From the NCBI RefSeq assembly GCF_011386835.1, contig NC_088796.1:30583011-30647010 (forward strand): a stretch of 64,000 nt of DNA, given 5' to 3'. Each line of letters opens with the position of its first letter. Positions within the stretch are counted from its first letter, which is position 1. The notes below the pieces were generated by a model. It was not told the origin of the DNA, did no database searches, and was given only the letters and a program-made list of their open reading frames with translations. The stretch comes from Chrysemys picta bellii (taxonomy: Eukaryota > Chordata > Testudines > Emydidae). The translations under genes and the position numbers were made by a program. Positions 1 through 12,344 of this stretch are shown one piece after another.

Positions 1-295
1 TAATCGTGATTAATTTTTTTAATCGCTTGACAGCCCTAGTTTTGGGATTTGTTGTCCAATGCTTTCAAAATACTCCTCCAGTTGTGCTTGTATGTATAAA
101 GAAACGGATCAAACCAAAATTGAGAGCTCCCCAACACTGGGGGAATTTTCAGCTGGTTAGAGCTGGCTGTTTTACAGATCCTTTGTGCCATACATATTTG
201 TATCTCTGCACTACTGTAATTCCCCAAACAAGCATACCTAGTAAGCCACAGTCCCTGCCCTGAAGTACTCACAGCTTAAACAGAGAATGGTAGAA
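1..295. other. Intergenic sequence, no gene seen
   Basis: No open frame here resembles a known protein. The last part (about 225-295, a run about 'ccctgccctgaag...cacagctta') resembles the vertebrate interspersed sequence that often lies beside MIR-type SINEs, so this may be the upstream part of the MIR-like repeat that follows. Confidence 0.4.
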
Positions 296-421
296 ATGGA
301 AATAGATCAACAAAGAGGTGAAGTGATTTGCCCCAGGTCACCTAGCAGGTCATTGGGGAGAGCTGGGAATAAGACCCAGGTCTTCTCTCACTCAGTCCAG
401 TACACTCTGCGCTAGACCATG
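296..421 (+). repeat. MIR-like SINE fragment
   Basis: The block reads like the conserved MIR core: an 'agtgatttgccccaggtcac' segment, then a 'gagctgggaataagaccca' segment and a decayed tail. This order is typical of the amniote MIR/CORE-SINE family. It is an old non-coding remnant; the borders are approximate. Confidence 0.6.
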
Positions 422-945
422 CTATTTCTCCTGGCAAAGGGCTCACAAGAACACAACTGATCCAGATGGTTCCATAGACTTAGGGAATCTTTGATTATGC
501 AAAGCCTACATTTTTATGCCTAAATCTCACTTTATAGTGACCTTTTAAAACTTAAGAAAAATGCTGCCACCATAAACAAATGCCATTTTGTTGATCTGTA
601 ATTTATATGAAAAACAGACTTACGCAAGCTCTGAACGAGGGCTACAAATCAACCTGTTATACATTTGAACCAGGGGTGAGTGTAAATTATATCCAGAAAA
701 GACTGGGGATATGGGTACTTCATTGTAGTTAGAGAGTGACATCTAGTGGTATACCTCTCTGTAGAGCTAATATTTCTTGGCAATGATTCAAATACAGTGT
801 TTTAAATACATCTTTTTTTAAACCTCCTTAATACTGCTACTCCTTCTGCTTAACTTTATACAGTACCAGTTTTATACCAAATACATTGTCCTTTGAATTT
901 ATCATGCCTAAGTACTTCTTTTATTTTAAAAACCTCCTTCCTTTG

Positions 946-1077
946 TCAGGCCCGGCTTGACAAAGGCCTGGCTGGGATGATTTAGCTGGGAATTGGTCCT
1001 GCTTTGAGCAGGGGGTTGGACTAGATGACCTCTTGAGGTCCCTTCCAACTCTGATATTCTATGATTCCATGATTCAA
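946..1077 (+). mobile_element. CR1 LINE 3'-end fragment
   Basis: This is a 5'-truncated CR1 3' end. It contains the 'ggctgggatgatttagctgg' segment, the 'ttggactagatgacctc' segment and the short terminal ATTCTATGATTC-type repeats that CR1 elements end in instead of poly(A). No coding part of the LINE remains here. Confidence 0.85.
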
Positions 1078-2138
1078 TGAAATTCTAAAGATAGATGCCA
1101 AAGTTCCTTACGGGAGATCAAACTCAGGCTCAGCTGATGCAAGGTGGGAACCGGTGTCTGGTGTAGCAGGGCAGGACTTGGGCTGGCTTTCTAGCTGGCC
1201 ATTGTCAGGGTCCTAAGTCACAAAAAGAGTCCTGGCTGTCAGGTGGAAACATCTGGCATCCTCCTGCTATCCCATAATGGAACTAGCCAGTCCTCCTTGA
1301 TGGGGGGAAGTGCAGACAACAGGTTCCGAATAGTGCCTGGGATAGGTCATACTGTGATTGATTGATTAGAATACTGTCCAGCTCATCAAAAAATGCACAG
1401 GTCACTTTTCCTTTACTGGGTTGTCTCCTTTTATCCCTCATCTCAAGGTATTGTCTCCTAAGCTGCTTTCTCTTTGTTCAGCACTGGTTAGCATCCCAGA
1501 CATGAGCCTTCGCACATATCTGCTTTGCAATGTCCACAAAAAAAGCCTTTATTTCTGTAGTTGGCCACAAGAACTTCCTGAACTGCTTTTGCCCAGATGG
1601 TGATGATAGCCAGGGTATTCTTATGGGTCCAAGCAGCTGCATGGGGCATGTTTTGGGGGTTTTGGAGTGCTCTCACAGTTGTATTATCCAGATAATGCTA
1701 CCTAAGAGCCAGGAGCAAACGGACAAAATCTGACTCTGCACTGCTTTTTAAAGGGGGCAAGGGTCATCCTGGAAACTTCACACCAGGGCAGGGAAGGCAC
1801 ACAAGTAAACAGCCAGTTCAGTAACTGTCAAAATGCAAAGCACTGTGGGACAGATGTTGGAAGCATGCAGAATGATGCATAGCAACTGCATGCACACAAA
1901 CAAAAGACCAAACTAATTCAGTTTGAAGCAACCCTAGTCCACTTTGCAAGAGGACTCCAGCATTCCTGATAAATGCAGAATTAGTGCTCAGGGATGGGTT
2001 GAGTCATGTGTATGCAAGAGTTTTCAAACCAGATTAACTCAATTTGATCTGGTTTAAACCCCCCTGTGTAGACAAGCCCTAAATCTATTGCTTAGTTCAT
2101 GAGTGACCTCCATCACAATTAGATAATGGGCAATTTTC
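1078..2138. other. Intergenic sequence, no gene seen
   Basis: Several short frames overlap between 1421 and 1733 on both strands, but none resembles a known domain and no splice-framed coding pattern is visible. The segment near 2030-2085 ending in 'gtgtagacaagccct' looks like the terminus of one of the miniature transposons found elsewhere in the window. Confidence 0.4.
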
Positions 2139-2184
2139 AAAAGCACATAAAAGCAACAGAGGGTTCTGTGGCACCTTTAAGACT

Positions 2185-2415
2185 AACAGATAGCCATTCA
2201 CAAAATATTTTGTATATTGGCAGTATACAAAAACCTGTAGGAGAACACTTCAACATCCCTGGCCATACAATAGCAGATTTAAAGGTAGCCATCTTACAGC
2301 AAAAAAACTTCAGGACCAGACTCCAAAGAGAAACTGCTGAGCTCCAGTTCATTTGCAAATTTGACACCATCAGCTCAGGATTAAACAAAGACTGTGAATG
2401 GCTAGCCAACTACAG
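2185..2415 (+). pseudogene. GIY-YIG endonuclease fragment of Penelope-like element
   Basis: In frame with 2126, the translation shows YIG, then a PVGEHFNIPGHT stretch, AILQQKNF, LQRETAEL and a final GLNKDCEWLANY. The same order is present at 57350-57666. GIY-YIG endonuclease fused to reverse transcriptase is the hallmark of canonical Penelope-like retroelements. The zinc-binding CxxC segment and the first part of the nuclease are missing here, and no RT is present, so the copy cannot be active. The apparent start at 2126 lies outside the element and is fortuitous. Confidence 0.7.
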
Positions 2416-2544
2416 AAGCAGTTTCTCCTCCCTTGGTGTTCACACCTCAACTGCTAGCAGAGCACCTCACCCTCCCTGATTGAACTAACCTCGTTATCTC
2501 CATACTGATTTATACCTGCCTCTGGAAATTTCCGTTACTTACAT

Positions 2545-2582
2545 CTGATGAAGTGGGCATTCACCCACGAAAGCTTATGCTC
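2545..2582 (+). ncRNA. Hammerhead-ribozyme-like core in Penelope 3' end
   Basis: CTGATGA at 2545-2551 is followed by a GTGGG...CCCAC stem and then GAAA at 2569-2572. After GAAA, GC-TTAT-GC forms a short stem closed by the A-U pair, followed by TC as the predicted cleavage dinucleotide. These are the conserved core and stems II and III of a hammerhead. A paired stem I was not evident, so self-cleavage is uncertain. Hammerhead motifs are documented in Penelope-like retroelements. Confidence 0.5.
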
Positions 2583-2677
2583 CAATACTTCTGTTAGTCT
2601 TAAAGGTGCCATAGGACCCTCTGTTGCTTTTTACAGATTCAGACTAACATGGCTACCCCTCTGATAAAAGCACATAA

Positions 2678-4309
2678 GTGACTTTGGAGTCCAAATTTAA
2701 TTTCAAAAGTATCCCAAGCCCAGATCCTCGAACTCCCATTGATATCAAAGGGAGCTAGGCACCTAATTACCTTTGAGAATTATGGCCCAAATAACTTAGG
2801 GGCATAAGTTCCATTGAAAACCAATGGGACTTGGGCTCCTAAATCACTTAGTAAATTATCCCAATGCCTAATGAGAAGTTCAGAGATTAGATTATAGGCC
2901 TATGAGATGAAGCGAGGTGGTTCTGTCATAACATCAGTACGATGTGTGACACACATTCAAAATCCAATAGTGATAAATCTTGAAAGCACTCAGACTTTAT
3001 TATGGAGTCTGAAAATATTAGTGACCATTCTGCAGCAGAATTGAAAATCTGAAACCTATATTAACTCCCTCAGATCTCATCAGAAATAACTATTCCCTTC
3101 TTGTATGATACAGTAGTAAAACAAGAGACTTCAGGTTAGGATATTATTATTATTATTATTTATTGGAGGAGGCACAGTATGTTCAAACTGATAATGAAAT
3201 CTATGCATGGTAAATTAAACTTCTGGATGATCAGTAGTTTGCCATTTAGCAGTTAAATTAATAAATTTTAAAAAATTCAACTGCAGCCAGTCAAATACCA
3301 GATCTCTCTCACATAAGATAAAGATTAAAATATTCAATCATCTGGTAAAATAGAAATAGTTATATTGGAACATCATCATTTGATCAGAAAATATCTACTT
3401 TGAGTGCAAGCATTAATATCACCATAGTTGTCCCTACAACACTTATGTCATAATAGGTGACAATTATTCTGTAACAACTTTCTATTCTACTTATATTATC
3501 TGTTAAATGAATAGTTAGAAACGTTTATTCAATCAAGCATTAATCCAGAGTGCTAGTTAACCCCAAACTCTCAAAAATTGTCTGTTATAATGGGGGTGCA
3601 ATTTTATGGCTGCAGTTAAATGCAATGGCAAAGTTACCGGTATAAATAGCTGCACCCTTAACTGTCTAATTACGTGACTGTACTTCCAAATCAGATAGTG
3701 AGGCAGCTGAATGGATGTAATTACAGGTGCACCTAATTGTCCCCTGCTTTTAATTGTGGATGCAAAATTGCATCCACAGTAGCGGAGGCCGAAAGTCTGG
3801 TGCTCTAAAAGGCAGGGGGGCTTAGCACTTAAAGTATGTAAGAAGAGAAAATAAAATCAGACTGCATAATATTATCTATCTTCCCTGGGGAACTGTTTTA
3901 GCAATCTTGACATGTCATTTGTGAATCATTAGCCTGGCCATGTGTTTATACTGCAGTCATTCTCTAGATTTAATTACCCTAGATAAATAATACCTAACTT
4001 TGTTGTACAACAAATGTTCATTTAAAATTATGGAACAGGACCTAAGTACTTGTGGCCCCCATCACTGTAACACCTGAGTGGTGGAAGTTCATCTTGCTGT
4101 GTAGAAGTATATACAGTAATTTTCATTACAAAATACACTAGTCTCAAAATTCAATTAACTAAATGCGGCTTGCAGCGAGAGAGCATTCTGTCTGGGAGAG
4201 AGGTATGTGAACTGGTGTGTGCACGCATTATGTATGTCCTGGGTTAATCAACTACCTCTAACCTAGCCAGAAACTAAAGTTAATGCAGAATTCAGCATGT
4301 TAAGCCATG
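2678..4309. other. Intergenic sequence with weak foldback repeat
   Basis: No gene seen. About 2690-2860 has the 'ccattgaaaaccaatggg' style of inverted segments typical of old sauropsid foldback elements. An ATT microsatellite lies near 3142-3160. The rest is AT-rich unique-looking sequence. Confidence 0.4.
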
Positions 4310-4765
4310 TTTCTTTTCATGACACTTGTGCTCCTTGAATTGCACTGGCTACCTATGAGTGTCCAGGTTGATTTTAAAGTGTTGGTTTTAATCTCTAAAG
4401 CCCTAAGTATCCTGTGACCTAGCTGCTGCCACAGGTGCTGACGTTGGAACCTCATTGGTATGAAAAAGGGGGAACTGATGGCAGGGCGTCCTCCATTAGG
4501 GACCTGTACCTTTTGGAATTTGCCTTGGTTCATAACACACACAGGCTAACAACCTTTGGGACATGCTGCAATGTCTGTCTTTGCTGCCTAGCTGGTCAGG
4601 ATCTGAGAGGTTTGTGAGGTTCAGTAGTATGAGGGGATTCTGGTGGCTATGTGGTTGAAGGGGTTTTGATTATATTTTTAGTTTGATTGGGGGTATTGGA
4701 GCAACTGGTGGAGGCTGCTTGTTTGCTATAAGTAACTATTTTAAAGTGTTGAGTGCCCAGAGCTT
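4310..4765 (+). mobile_element. L2-like LINE 3' fragment
   Basis: Conceptual translation with frameshifts gives the 'LHWLPM...VDFKVLVLISKAL' pattern found just after the reverse transcriptase of L2/CR1-related non-LTR retrotransposons. The downstream 'ttgattatatttttag' to 'gagtgcccagagc' part matches the general look of an L2 3' UTR. Stops and frameshifts show it is a fossil. Confidence 0.5.
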
Positions 4766-7155
4766 AGATCAGCACTTTTTTGTTGTCAGTATAAACTGAA
4801 ATAAATATATAAATTGGCAAAATAGAATGAACATCCTCATCCAGTGAGATGAATGTTTATGAATAGCAGCTGGAAAATATTTGGTTACAGGAGATCATGT
4901 GCCAAAATAGGGTTAAGGGGTAGTGTTTGGAGTTGGAGGAAGATTTCCAAGTCTCAGGAAAGCTCTCCAGCAATCAGTAGCTGGACTTCTACTCAAGTCA
5001 TTCCTCACATGTTTTGGGGACCTGATGAAGCAGTTTGCTGTTCTCAGTGCTGGAAGAAAAGAAAAAACTCGGTGTAATCTCACTGTTGTTGAAATTCAGT
5101 TTCCACAACACCTTTTGAAAACAACTAAAAAACTTCCCACCTCACTGTACCTTGTCCACCTCGATTATGCTTAGATCATGCCATCTGAAAAATCTTGTTC
5201 TCTCACTTTTGCCTGTTCTTGTGATACTCGTGGCCATCTTCTGACCACTCTCACTTCCTGCTGTTGTGCCCTGCCTACCCAGGACTACCAATGTTTTTCT
5301 GGTGCAACTAATTCATATAGAATTTAAAGAATCTTGGTTGTCCTCTCTCTGCTGTTGTGGTGCTACTGATAACCTCACTTCCTTATGCAAAAAAGTTTAA
5401 TTTTTTCAAAAGCTGGATAGTTCCAAATATATGAGTAATAGACTCTCCAAATCCAGATATCTGAATCATAGTACTTCCAAATACAAATATCATCTTAATG
5501 CAAATACCTAATGGTACATTCCTTGTTTGCACCCCCTTTTTACATGGCACTATATTTATTCTTCTAGTCAATCAATTTCTGTTTTTTGAGGATAAAATTG
5601 CCCATTAGTCTTCCAATAAAGACATTTCATATAGCAACAAGGTATCTCCAAGGGTGGGAATAAACATACTGGCCCAGACTTTCAATCCCATGCATGCAAA
5701 CTTTATGAAAGTCCAGCTTACATGTATGCAATACCATGAGAATGTACATATCATGTTCTGTGCACAAAAGTAGGAGGTGCGCAAAAGTGTACTGAGGTTT
5801 GAAAATGAGCCACTATTATTATTCTTTTTTAGGAGCACTGCAAGCATATATGACGCTGTACAAAACAGAGCAAGAAATCATCTTTGCTTCAGGACTTCAA
5901 AATCTTTTAACTCAAGGGAAGTTCAACTTTCACTTAAACCGTGCATTTACGATAAAATTTATCTTAAATGCATTACTAAGATAAACTGTTCTTAAATGAA
6001 GTCAACATTCTAATCTGCTCTGCTTTAATGGCACCTAAATATACAGAGGAAAAAATTTCACTATGCCTGGGTGGAATTTCTGATTGAAGGACTCATGACT
6101 TTAAAATTATGCAACTGATTTTCTTGAAACTCAGCCTGATCTTTAGATTTCAGTGAGATCTACAAAGCAGGCCAATCTTGAAGTTTATATCTTAAACTAT
6201 TTTTAGAATTTTTATAGCTGCAAGAGTTTTGATCAGAAACTCATCTTTTTCCATTCTCATATAAATAAAAACCAGCTACACTGATTTTACTTAGCCTGAA
6301 AAAAATGATTCTTTCAACTCAAACAAGGAATCTTTCAACTAACACTTCAGCCCAAAATGAATTTTTTTGAGGAAGCAACTGAAAAAGTCAGCTAAAATGG
6401 AAGTTGGAACTCAACACCAACTTAATTATAATGTTTGCTACTGGGGACTCCTAAAATTCTGAAAGCATTTGAAGGGTATACAGTATGTAAGTACGGTATG
6501 TCACATTTTATATCCTGTGAATACATTTGGACAAGTGTATGACAAATGTGGTTTTTCCACATGGGATTCAGCTGGTAAAGTCACTTGTTGAGCTGATGAT
6601 GACTTTTCCCTGCTGAAAGCAGATATACTATATGCTGCTTTAAATTATTATCTGGGAGTTGTCATTATGCTGTGTGATGCACTCTAATGCAATGTAAGAA
6701 CATTACACACTGAAATGATAAAATAATGGACACCAGCCAAAAATGTAAATTAATGGCTATTGCAGCACACGGAATTTCAGATGGCAGTTACAGCAGTTAT
6801 TAAACTACTAAATGATATGTATACCATATATAAAACAACCAATATATAAATATGAAGGCTCTGCCCCCAAACCCTGAAAGCTCTGACAGATGAGGTAACC
6901 TCCCATCACCACCTTTCCCCTTCCTGTGGAGGAGAGTAGCTGGAGTGTATGGTCTGAAGAAGCATTCTGGTCTTTGCCCTCACACCAAGAATCCCTGTAA
7001 GAGGCAGAAACGTCCCACTCCATGGTAGTGTTGGCATGGTAGAATAAGGACAGTATTACTGATCTGTTAAGGTGCAGTTTATTTCATATTTTTAAAATGT
7101 AGCTAATTATACTTGCACCTCTGACACTTAGCTTTCTGTCTATTTGTACTAGTCT
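4766..7155. other. Intergenic sequence, no gene seen
   Basis: Only short unrelated frames occur (up to about 80 codons on either strand). No domain, promoter cluster or clear repeat was recognised. The sequence is AT-rich and may include undetected old repeats. Confidence 0.4.
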
Positions 7156-7290
7156 TGTCTATTTAGATTGTAAGCTCTTTGGTGGCAGTGAAGTGAACCA
7201 TTTTTTTTTTGGTGTTCTTGTTTCCATAGCACCTAGCGTGACAGAGCCCTGAGCTTGATTGGGACCTACTAGTGTTACCATTATATTAAA
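7156..7290 (+). repeat. L2/MIR-type 3'-tail repeat
   Basis: Contains the 'gattgtaagctctttgg' segment, then 'catagcacctagcgtgaca' and 'gattgggacctactagtg', the usual order of a common amniote L2/CORE-SINE tail. A related copy lies at 42890-43015. Confidence 0.5.
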
Positions 7291-7319
7291 AAAAATAACT
7301 ATAGGTAGCACCATAAGTG

Positions 7320-8010
7320 CTAATGACAGATGGGCTCTCTCTCTGTCTCTCTGATTTTCAAGGGCAAAAGATCAGTAATTTTCATAACTCTCAAATTATT
7401 CATAGTCACCAGGCAAAGAGCAACTCTGACCCCTTCTGGTCTCTCTGATTGCACCCCTTTAGGTCTCAGGCTGCTAGCTGTCAAATGTCTCTTGGGGAAG
7501 ATTCACACAATTCTCCCACTCTCAGACTGGACCCTGTGTTGCACTTCCTTGGTACTAACCATGGTTTACTTCAGCAGGTCTGACTTATGTCCAGACCCTG
7601 CAGTTCTGTTCCCTCTGGGACAATGGCAGCGATAATCAGTGACCAAACATCCTCCTTAAAGCAAAGTATTATTTATTTAGAACCAAAGCATTTAAGAGAA
7701 AACATAAAAAACAAACAAACAGACAGACAGACACTGAACTAATCTAGCTTTTCCATAAGGTTTACCATTCCCTGGATTTGGAAAGGCCCTACTAATTAGA
7801 CTCTCTCTGTTAGCCTGTATCCCTGATCTAGACCACTTCTAACAAGTGACCACCCATCTACTTCTAAGCAGGGCTCTTTTTTTTAACTCCTTAGTGTTCT
7901 TTTCATCTCTAGCCTCCTACCTTTGGCAAAGAAAGCAATTTAGCGACTGGAGACAGGATTCTTGAAGTTAATAGCTTGACCTATTGCCCTTCAAGTGTGT
8001 GTTGGGAAGT
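7320..8010 (-). repeat. Unclassified, possibly LTR-like repeat
   Basis: The block has a pyrimidine-rich start, a central 'aagtattatttatttagaacc' type segment and an A-rich stretch with short CAAA and CAGA runs. I associate this layout with LTR-derived repeats in turtles, but no TG...CA ends or target duplication were found. Treat as tentative. Confidence 0.25.
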
Positions 8011-8254
8011 CCTTATCTAGATCTATTGTGTTGCTTTCCTTTTTGCTTTTTCCGCAGCCTCCTCTTAAGATAGATCAGTACAGTCATACAAGAAATGCTA
8101 ATGACCAATATACCATAATTTCTCCTCATTGACCAGGTCACATAAAATGAAGACCTCTCAGGATTCATAGCCATTCCACATCCATCACAACTTCCTTGTC
8201 TCCACTTCACCTCTGACTTGCAATAATCAAATAGCAAACATTGTGGAGTATCAT

Positions 8255-8400
8255 GACCCATAGGTGAGTTCTTCGGATGGGGAACTGACATAAAGAGACA
8301 GTAAGTGACTTGCCCAAAGTCACACAGGAAGTCCCTGGCTGAGCCGGGAAGGTATCCTGAAGTCCAGGCTAGCACTGAATCCACTGGACCATCCTTCCTT
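8255..8400 (+). repeat. MIR-like SINE fragment
   Basis: Contains 'taagtgacttgcccaaagtc' and 'acacaggaagtccctgg', which is the MIR core, followed by a decayed tail. No coding potential. The 140-codon frame on the opposite strand across this repeat (8013-8435) is a shadow of it. Confidence 0.75.
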
Positions 8401-10734
8401 TCACAACAGGAATAGATCAGAATACGTATTCTCATATTACAGCATCAGAACAACAGTAAACAAGAAATATGCTGAAAGCAAATTTCATTTTTCATTTCTG
8501 TGTTTGTGTATTGCTCGAGTAAGTTTCAAATTAGTATGTGTTTATAAATATATGTTCCAGCACACTAGATGGACTGAATCCTTTATACACCCAAGTCTCA
8601 CCGAGTTGTAATCAGATCTGACCAGACTGTAATAAGGGACACTAGTCAGGTATTATTCGAGTGACTATTGATGGCCGGACATACTCCTAAGACCAGACTT
8701 CTCTTTCTTCTGCCAAAGAAGAAGCATTTGAGTACATACTGAGAGAAACTGTGGTTTTAATTCCAATTCTGCTTAGCAAGCTGAAGACACACAGTACATT
8801 TGGACCACATGATAAATTGGAAAGCTTCTTTGAAAAAGATCAGAGCAAGAAGAATCTGTATATGGTTGAAGCGGGGATCATAAGCTATTAATTAATATTT
8901 ATTTTATTGTGGTATCACTGAAAGGCCCAACTTGGAGCTCAAGGCTCCATTATGCAAGGTATTTTACATACATGTAACAAAAACATGGTCGCAACCTTAA
9001 AGACCTTACATGAAGTAGTTGTTATAAATCATATTTGTAATCCAACAAATATGTATGCATCTTCAGAAAAAAAAACCTTAACATGAAATTTGCACAGAAA
9101 GGCTATATTGGTATTTTATTACTTATGGCTTTTCTTTTAATCGTTTATGACAAGTATTTTAATTGCTAGTGAAATAGACATATGTTTCTACACTCTAAAT
9201 GCTTTAAAAATCTCATCCTCATATCCTGGGTTTTAATCTGTGTAATGCTTTCTGAAAACTCATAAAAAAACAATGCAGTGCAATCTTCGATTCAGCAAGG
9301 AGCTAGGCTGAAATTCTGTGAAGGAAGTGGAAGATCGGTGATATGCAGTTTACCTAACATTCTGGTTACATTCACAGCTGCTCTCACCTTTGTCAATGGG
9401 GTGCAATTCTCACATTATAAATGGGCTTATCAGAATCTGATTTTTATTTTTTATCATTTTGATGGATAATATGTTTATGTTTATTTTTAAACTTGTTTAT
9501 TTTTATCAATTTAAATGTACACAGTTGTGTGAAATTATGGGGGGATCAGACCATAATTACTTAATGACAGTGGATATTGAGATTCAAAAAATTAAAGCTT
9601 TATAATCATTAAAATACAAATTGTCAACATCACGTGTCAATATATACAAAGTATATATCCCTACATGAAACTAACTTCTCGAGCATTCTTCTTACTTGGC
9701 CTATCCACAAATTTCAGTTATTATTGATGGAAATATTTTTCATCAGTTTGTGTGTGTACAGTGAAATCAATGTTTATTGACATTTACTTTGTTAATTATA
9801 AATATTTAAGCTGGAAGAGCCAACAAATGTGACACTGAACAGATTGAGATTTTTCTCTCTGAAATACTGAATTTCTGGGGCCAATGAAAAAGGGGGATGA
9901 GAGCCTAAAATGATATGGAATTCATTTATTAAATGTGTATGGCTATTTTTAGTTTAAAAATAGTGAACACTAAACTTTGTCTGTGATGGAGAAACATAGC
10001 TTTAAACAATCTTGAAGATTACATCAGACAGTTGAAAAAATAATAAACTGTACAACTTGAAGTGTCAGCATGTTATTTTTAGCTTGTGTATAGTTTCATA
10101 AACAGCTGTCATAATGAATCATATTGTTGTAGTTGATTTCCCCTTGTTAATGCAGCCCTCTCAGATTTTGCAGTTTCTGACAGGCTGTTACTTCAATGGA
10201 TAGTTTGGTGTTGTGTTCTTTTTCCATGTTCTAACAATCAATCTTTTGACAGCAACAATTGCCCTTAAAGGTTTTTCCGTTATGATGAAGAACTCAGAGT
10301 ACAACTGTCTGCTAGAAAGATCTCAACATTTGCAGATGCATATGTATATTAAATTAGGTTGACCCTTATGCCCCATTCATCCCCAAATCAATAATACACG
10401 TACAAGCATTGTCAGATTATGACAAATTATTTTTCACTTGCAGATCCAGTATAGATCTTATTATACGAGTTTGATTCTTTTAAATCTGGAAGACATCTAG
10501 CAAATTAGATCTAGCCCTATATAAAGGGCCTGATCCTGCAAGCCATTGACTTCTATAGGAATTCTATGCAGGGAGGGCTTGAAGGACCATGCCCAATATT
10601 TTGTGTTCCAATGCTCTGTCTTTTTGAATCTGTGATGCTGGCAAACCAAGCACCAGTCTGTTTCATGTGTGTGTTAGTATGGTTAAGATGGGTATTGAAG
10701 TGAATTTATAACAATGTGTTTAGTGTTTAGACTT
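8401..10734. other. AT-rich unique-looking intergenic tract
   Basis: I see no gene and no clear repeat. The tract has long AT-rich segments with few CpGs. A 'gggcctgatcctgcaagcc' piece near 10527 is an end of a foldback repeat. Stretches such as 10080-10330 look repeat-free and could include conserved non-coding elements, which cannot be judged without alignment. Confidence 0.35.
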
Positions 10735-12240
10735 TAAGAACATAAGAACAGCCATACTGGGTGAGACCAAAGGTCCATCTAGCTCAGTAGCCTGTCTTCC
10801 AACAGTGGCTAATGCCAGGTGCTTCAAAGGGAATGAACAGAACAGGTAATCATCAAGTGATCCATCCTGCGTTGTCCATTGCCAGCTTCTGGCAAACAGA
10901 AACTAGGGACACTTCAGAGCATAGTTTTGCATCTCTTCCCATGCTGGCTAATAACCATTGATGGATCTATCAATCTCCATGAATTTATCTGGTTCCTTTT
11001 TGAACCTTGTTATAGCCTTGGCCTTCACAACATCCTCAGGAAAAGAGTTCCACACATTGACTGTGAGTTGTGTGAAGTTGTTTGTTTTAAACCTGCTGCC
11101 TATTAATTTCATTTGGTGAACCATAGTTCTCATGTTATGAGAAGGAGTAAATAACACTTCCACACCAGACATGATTTTATAGACCTCTGTCAAATCCCCC
11201 AGAGTCATCTTTTTTCCAGGCTGAAAAGTTCCAGTCTCTCCTCATAGGGAAGTTGTTCCATATCCCTAATCATTTTTTCCAATTCCAATATATCTTTTTT
11301 GAGATGGGACAACCACGTGTGCATGCAGTATTCAAGATGTGGGTGTACCATGGATTTATATAGAGGCAGTATGATATTTTCTGTCTTATCTATCCCTTTC
11401 TTAATGATTCCCAACATTCTGTTTGCTTTTTTGACTGTCGCTGCACATTGAGTGGATATTTTCAGAGAACTATCCAGAATGACTCCAAGATCTCTTTCTT
11501 AAGTGGTAACAGCTAATTTAGACCCCATCATTTTATATGTCTAGTTGGGATTATGTTTTCCAATGTGAATTACTTTGCATTTATCAACACTGAATTTCAT
11601 CTGCCATTTTGTTGCCCAGTCACCCAGTTTTGTGAGATCCTTTTGTAACTCTTTGCAGTCTGCTTTGGACTTAACTATCTTGAGTAGTGTTGTATCATCT
11701 GCAAATTTTGCCACCTCACTGTTTACCCCTTTTTCCAGATCATTTATGAATATGTTGAATAGTACTAGTGCCAATACAGATCCCGGGGGACACCACTATT
11801 TACCTCTCTACATTCTGAAAACTGACCATTTATTCCTACCCTTTGTTTTTTATCTTTTAATCTTTTAACTCATGAGAGAACCTTCCCTCTTATACCATGA
11901 CAGCTTACTTTGCTTAAGAGGCTTTAGTGAGAGACCTTGTCAAAGGCTTTCTGAAAATCTAAGTACACTATGTCCACTGGATTGCCCTTGTTCACATGGT
12001 TGTTGACCTCCTCAAAGAATTATAGTATATTGGTGAGGCATGATTTCCCTTTACAAAACTATGTTGACTCTTCCCCAACAAATCATGTTCATCTATGTGT
12101 CTGACAATTCTGTTCTTTACTATAGTTTCAACCAGTTTGCCCGGTACTGAATTTAGACTTACCAGCCTGTAATTGCCAGGATCACTTCTGGAGCCTATTT
12201 TAAAAATTGGCAACACATTAACTATCCTCCAGTCATCTGG
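10735..12240 (-). mobile_element. CR1 LINE, 3' half of ORF2, decayed
   Basis: Read on the minus strand from 12240 to 10735 the fragments come in the order of a CR1 ORF2: an RT segment with PGNYR and the VPGKL..ETIVKNRI helix (12216-11992), the catalytic FADDT motif and the KFSVDKCKVIHIG block (11774-11541), then the YEERL segment (11417-11205) and the GDLTEVYK...WNSFPEDVV C-terminus (11208-10948). The 3' UTR with 'gaccaaaggtccatct' on the + strand ends near 10735. Frames are split by stops and shifts, so it is inactive. The catalytic motif is FADD instead of YADD, as in many CR1 copies. Confidence 0.85.
11541..11774 (-). pseudogene. CR1 reverse transcriptase fragment (FADD core)
   Basis: A 77-codon open piece containing LFNIFINDLEKG, FADDT and WQMKFSVDKCKV, which are RT motifs upstream of, at and downstream of the catalytic aspartates. 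It is one piece of the CR1 copy spanning 10735-12240 and is not an independent gene. Confidence 0.8.
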
Positions 12241-12344
12241 TACAGAAGCTGATTTAAATTATAGGTTACATACTAGTTAGTACTTCTCCAATTCTTTATG
12301 AAATGCATGTAAGTTGCTGCATGCATTAATCTCACTTATGTTTA

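Larger units (their letters stand above)
2151..2665 (+). mobile_element. Penelope-like element copy 1, truncated, with 12-bp TSD
   Basis: A short Penelope-like insertion. The direct repeat AAAAGCACATAA occurs at 2139-2150 and 2666-2677 and is read as the target duplication. A 42-bp segment at 2149-2190 is the inverted complement of 2590-2631, so the 5' end carries an inverted copy of the element's own 3' part. Between them lies the C-terminal part of a GIY-YIG-type reading frame (YIG followed by the QKPVGEHFN...GHT...LQRETAEL block). The 3' end (2640-2665) has the 'cagactaacatggcta' tail also seen in the copy at 56996-57991. Confidence 0.8.

Noticed and set aside
8013..8435. 140-codon minus-strand frame
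   Set aside because: It runs through a MIR-like SINE in antisense and shows no known domain.
10879..11106. Plus-strand frame within 10735-12240
   Set aside because: Antisense of the CR1 ORF2 C-terminus.
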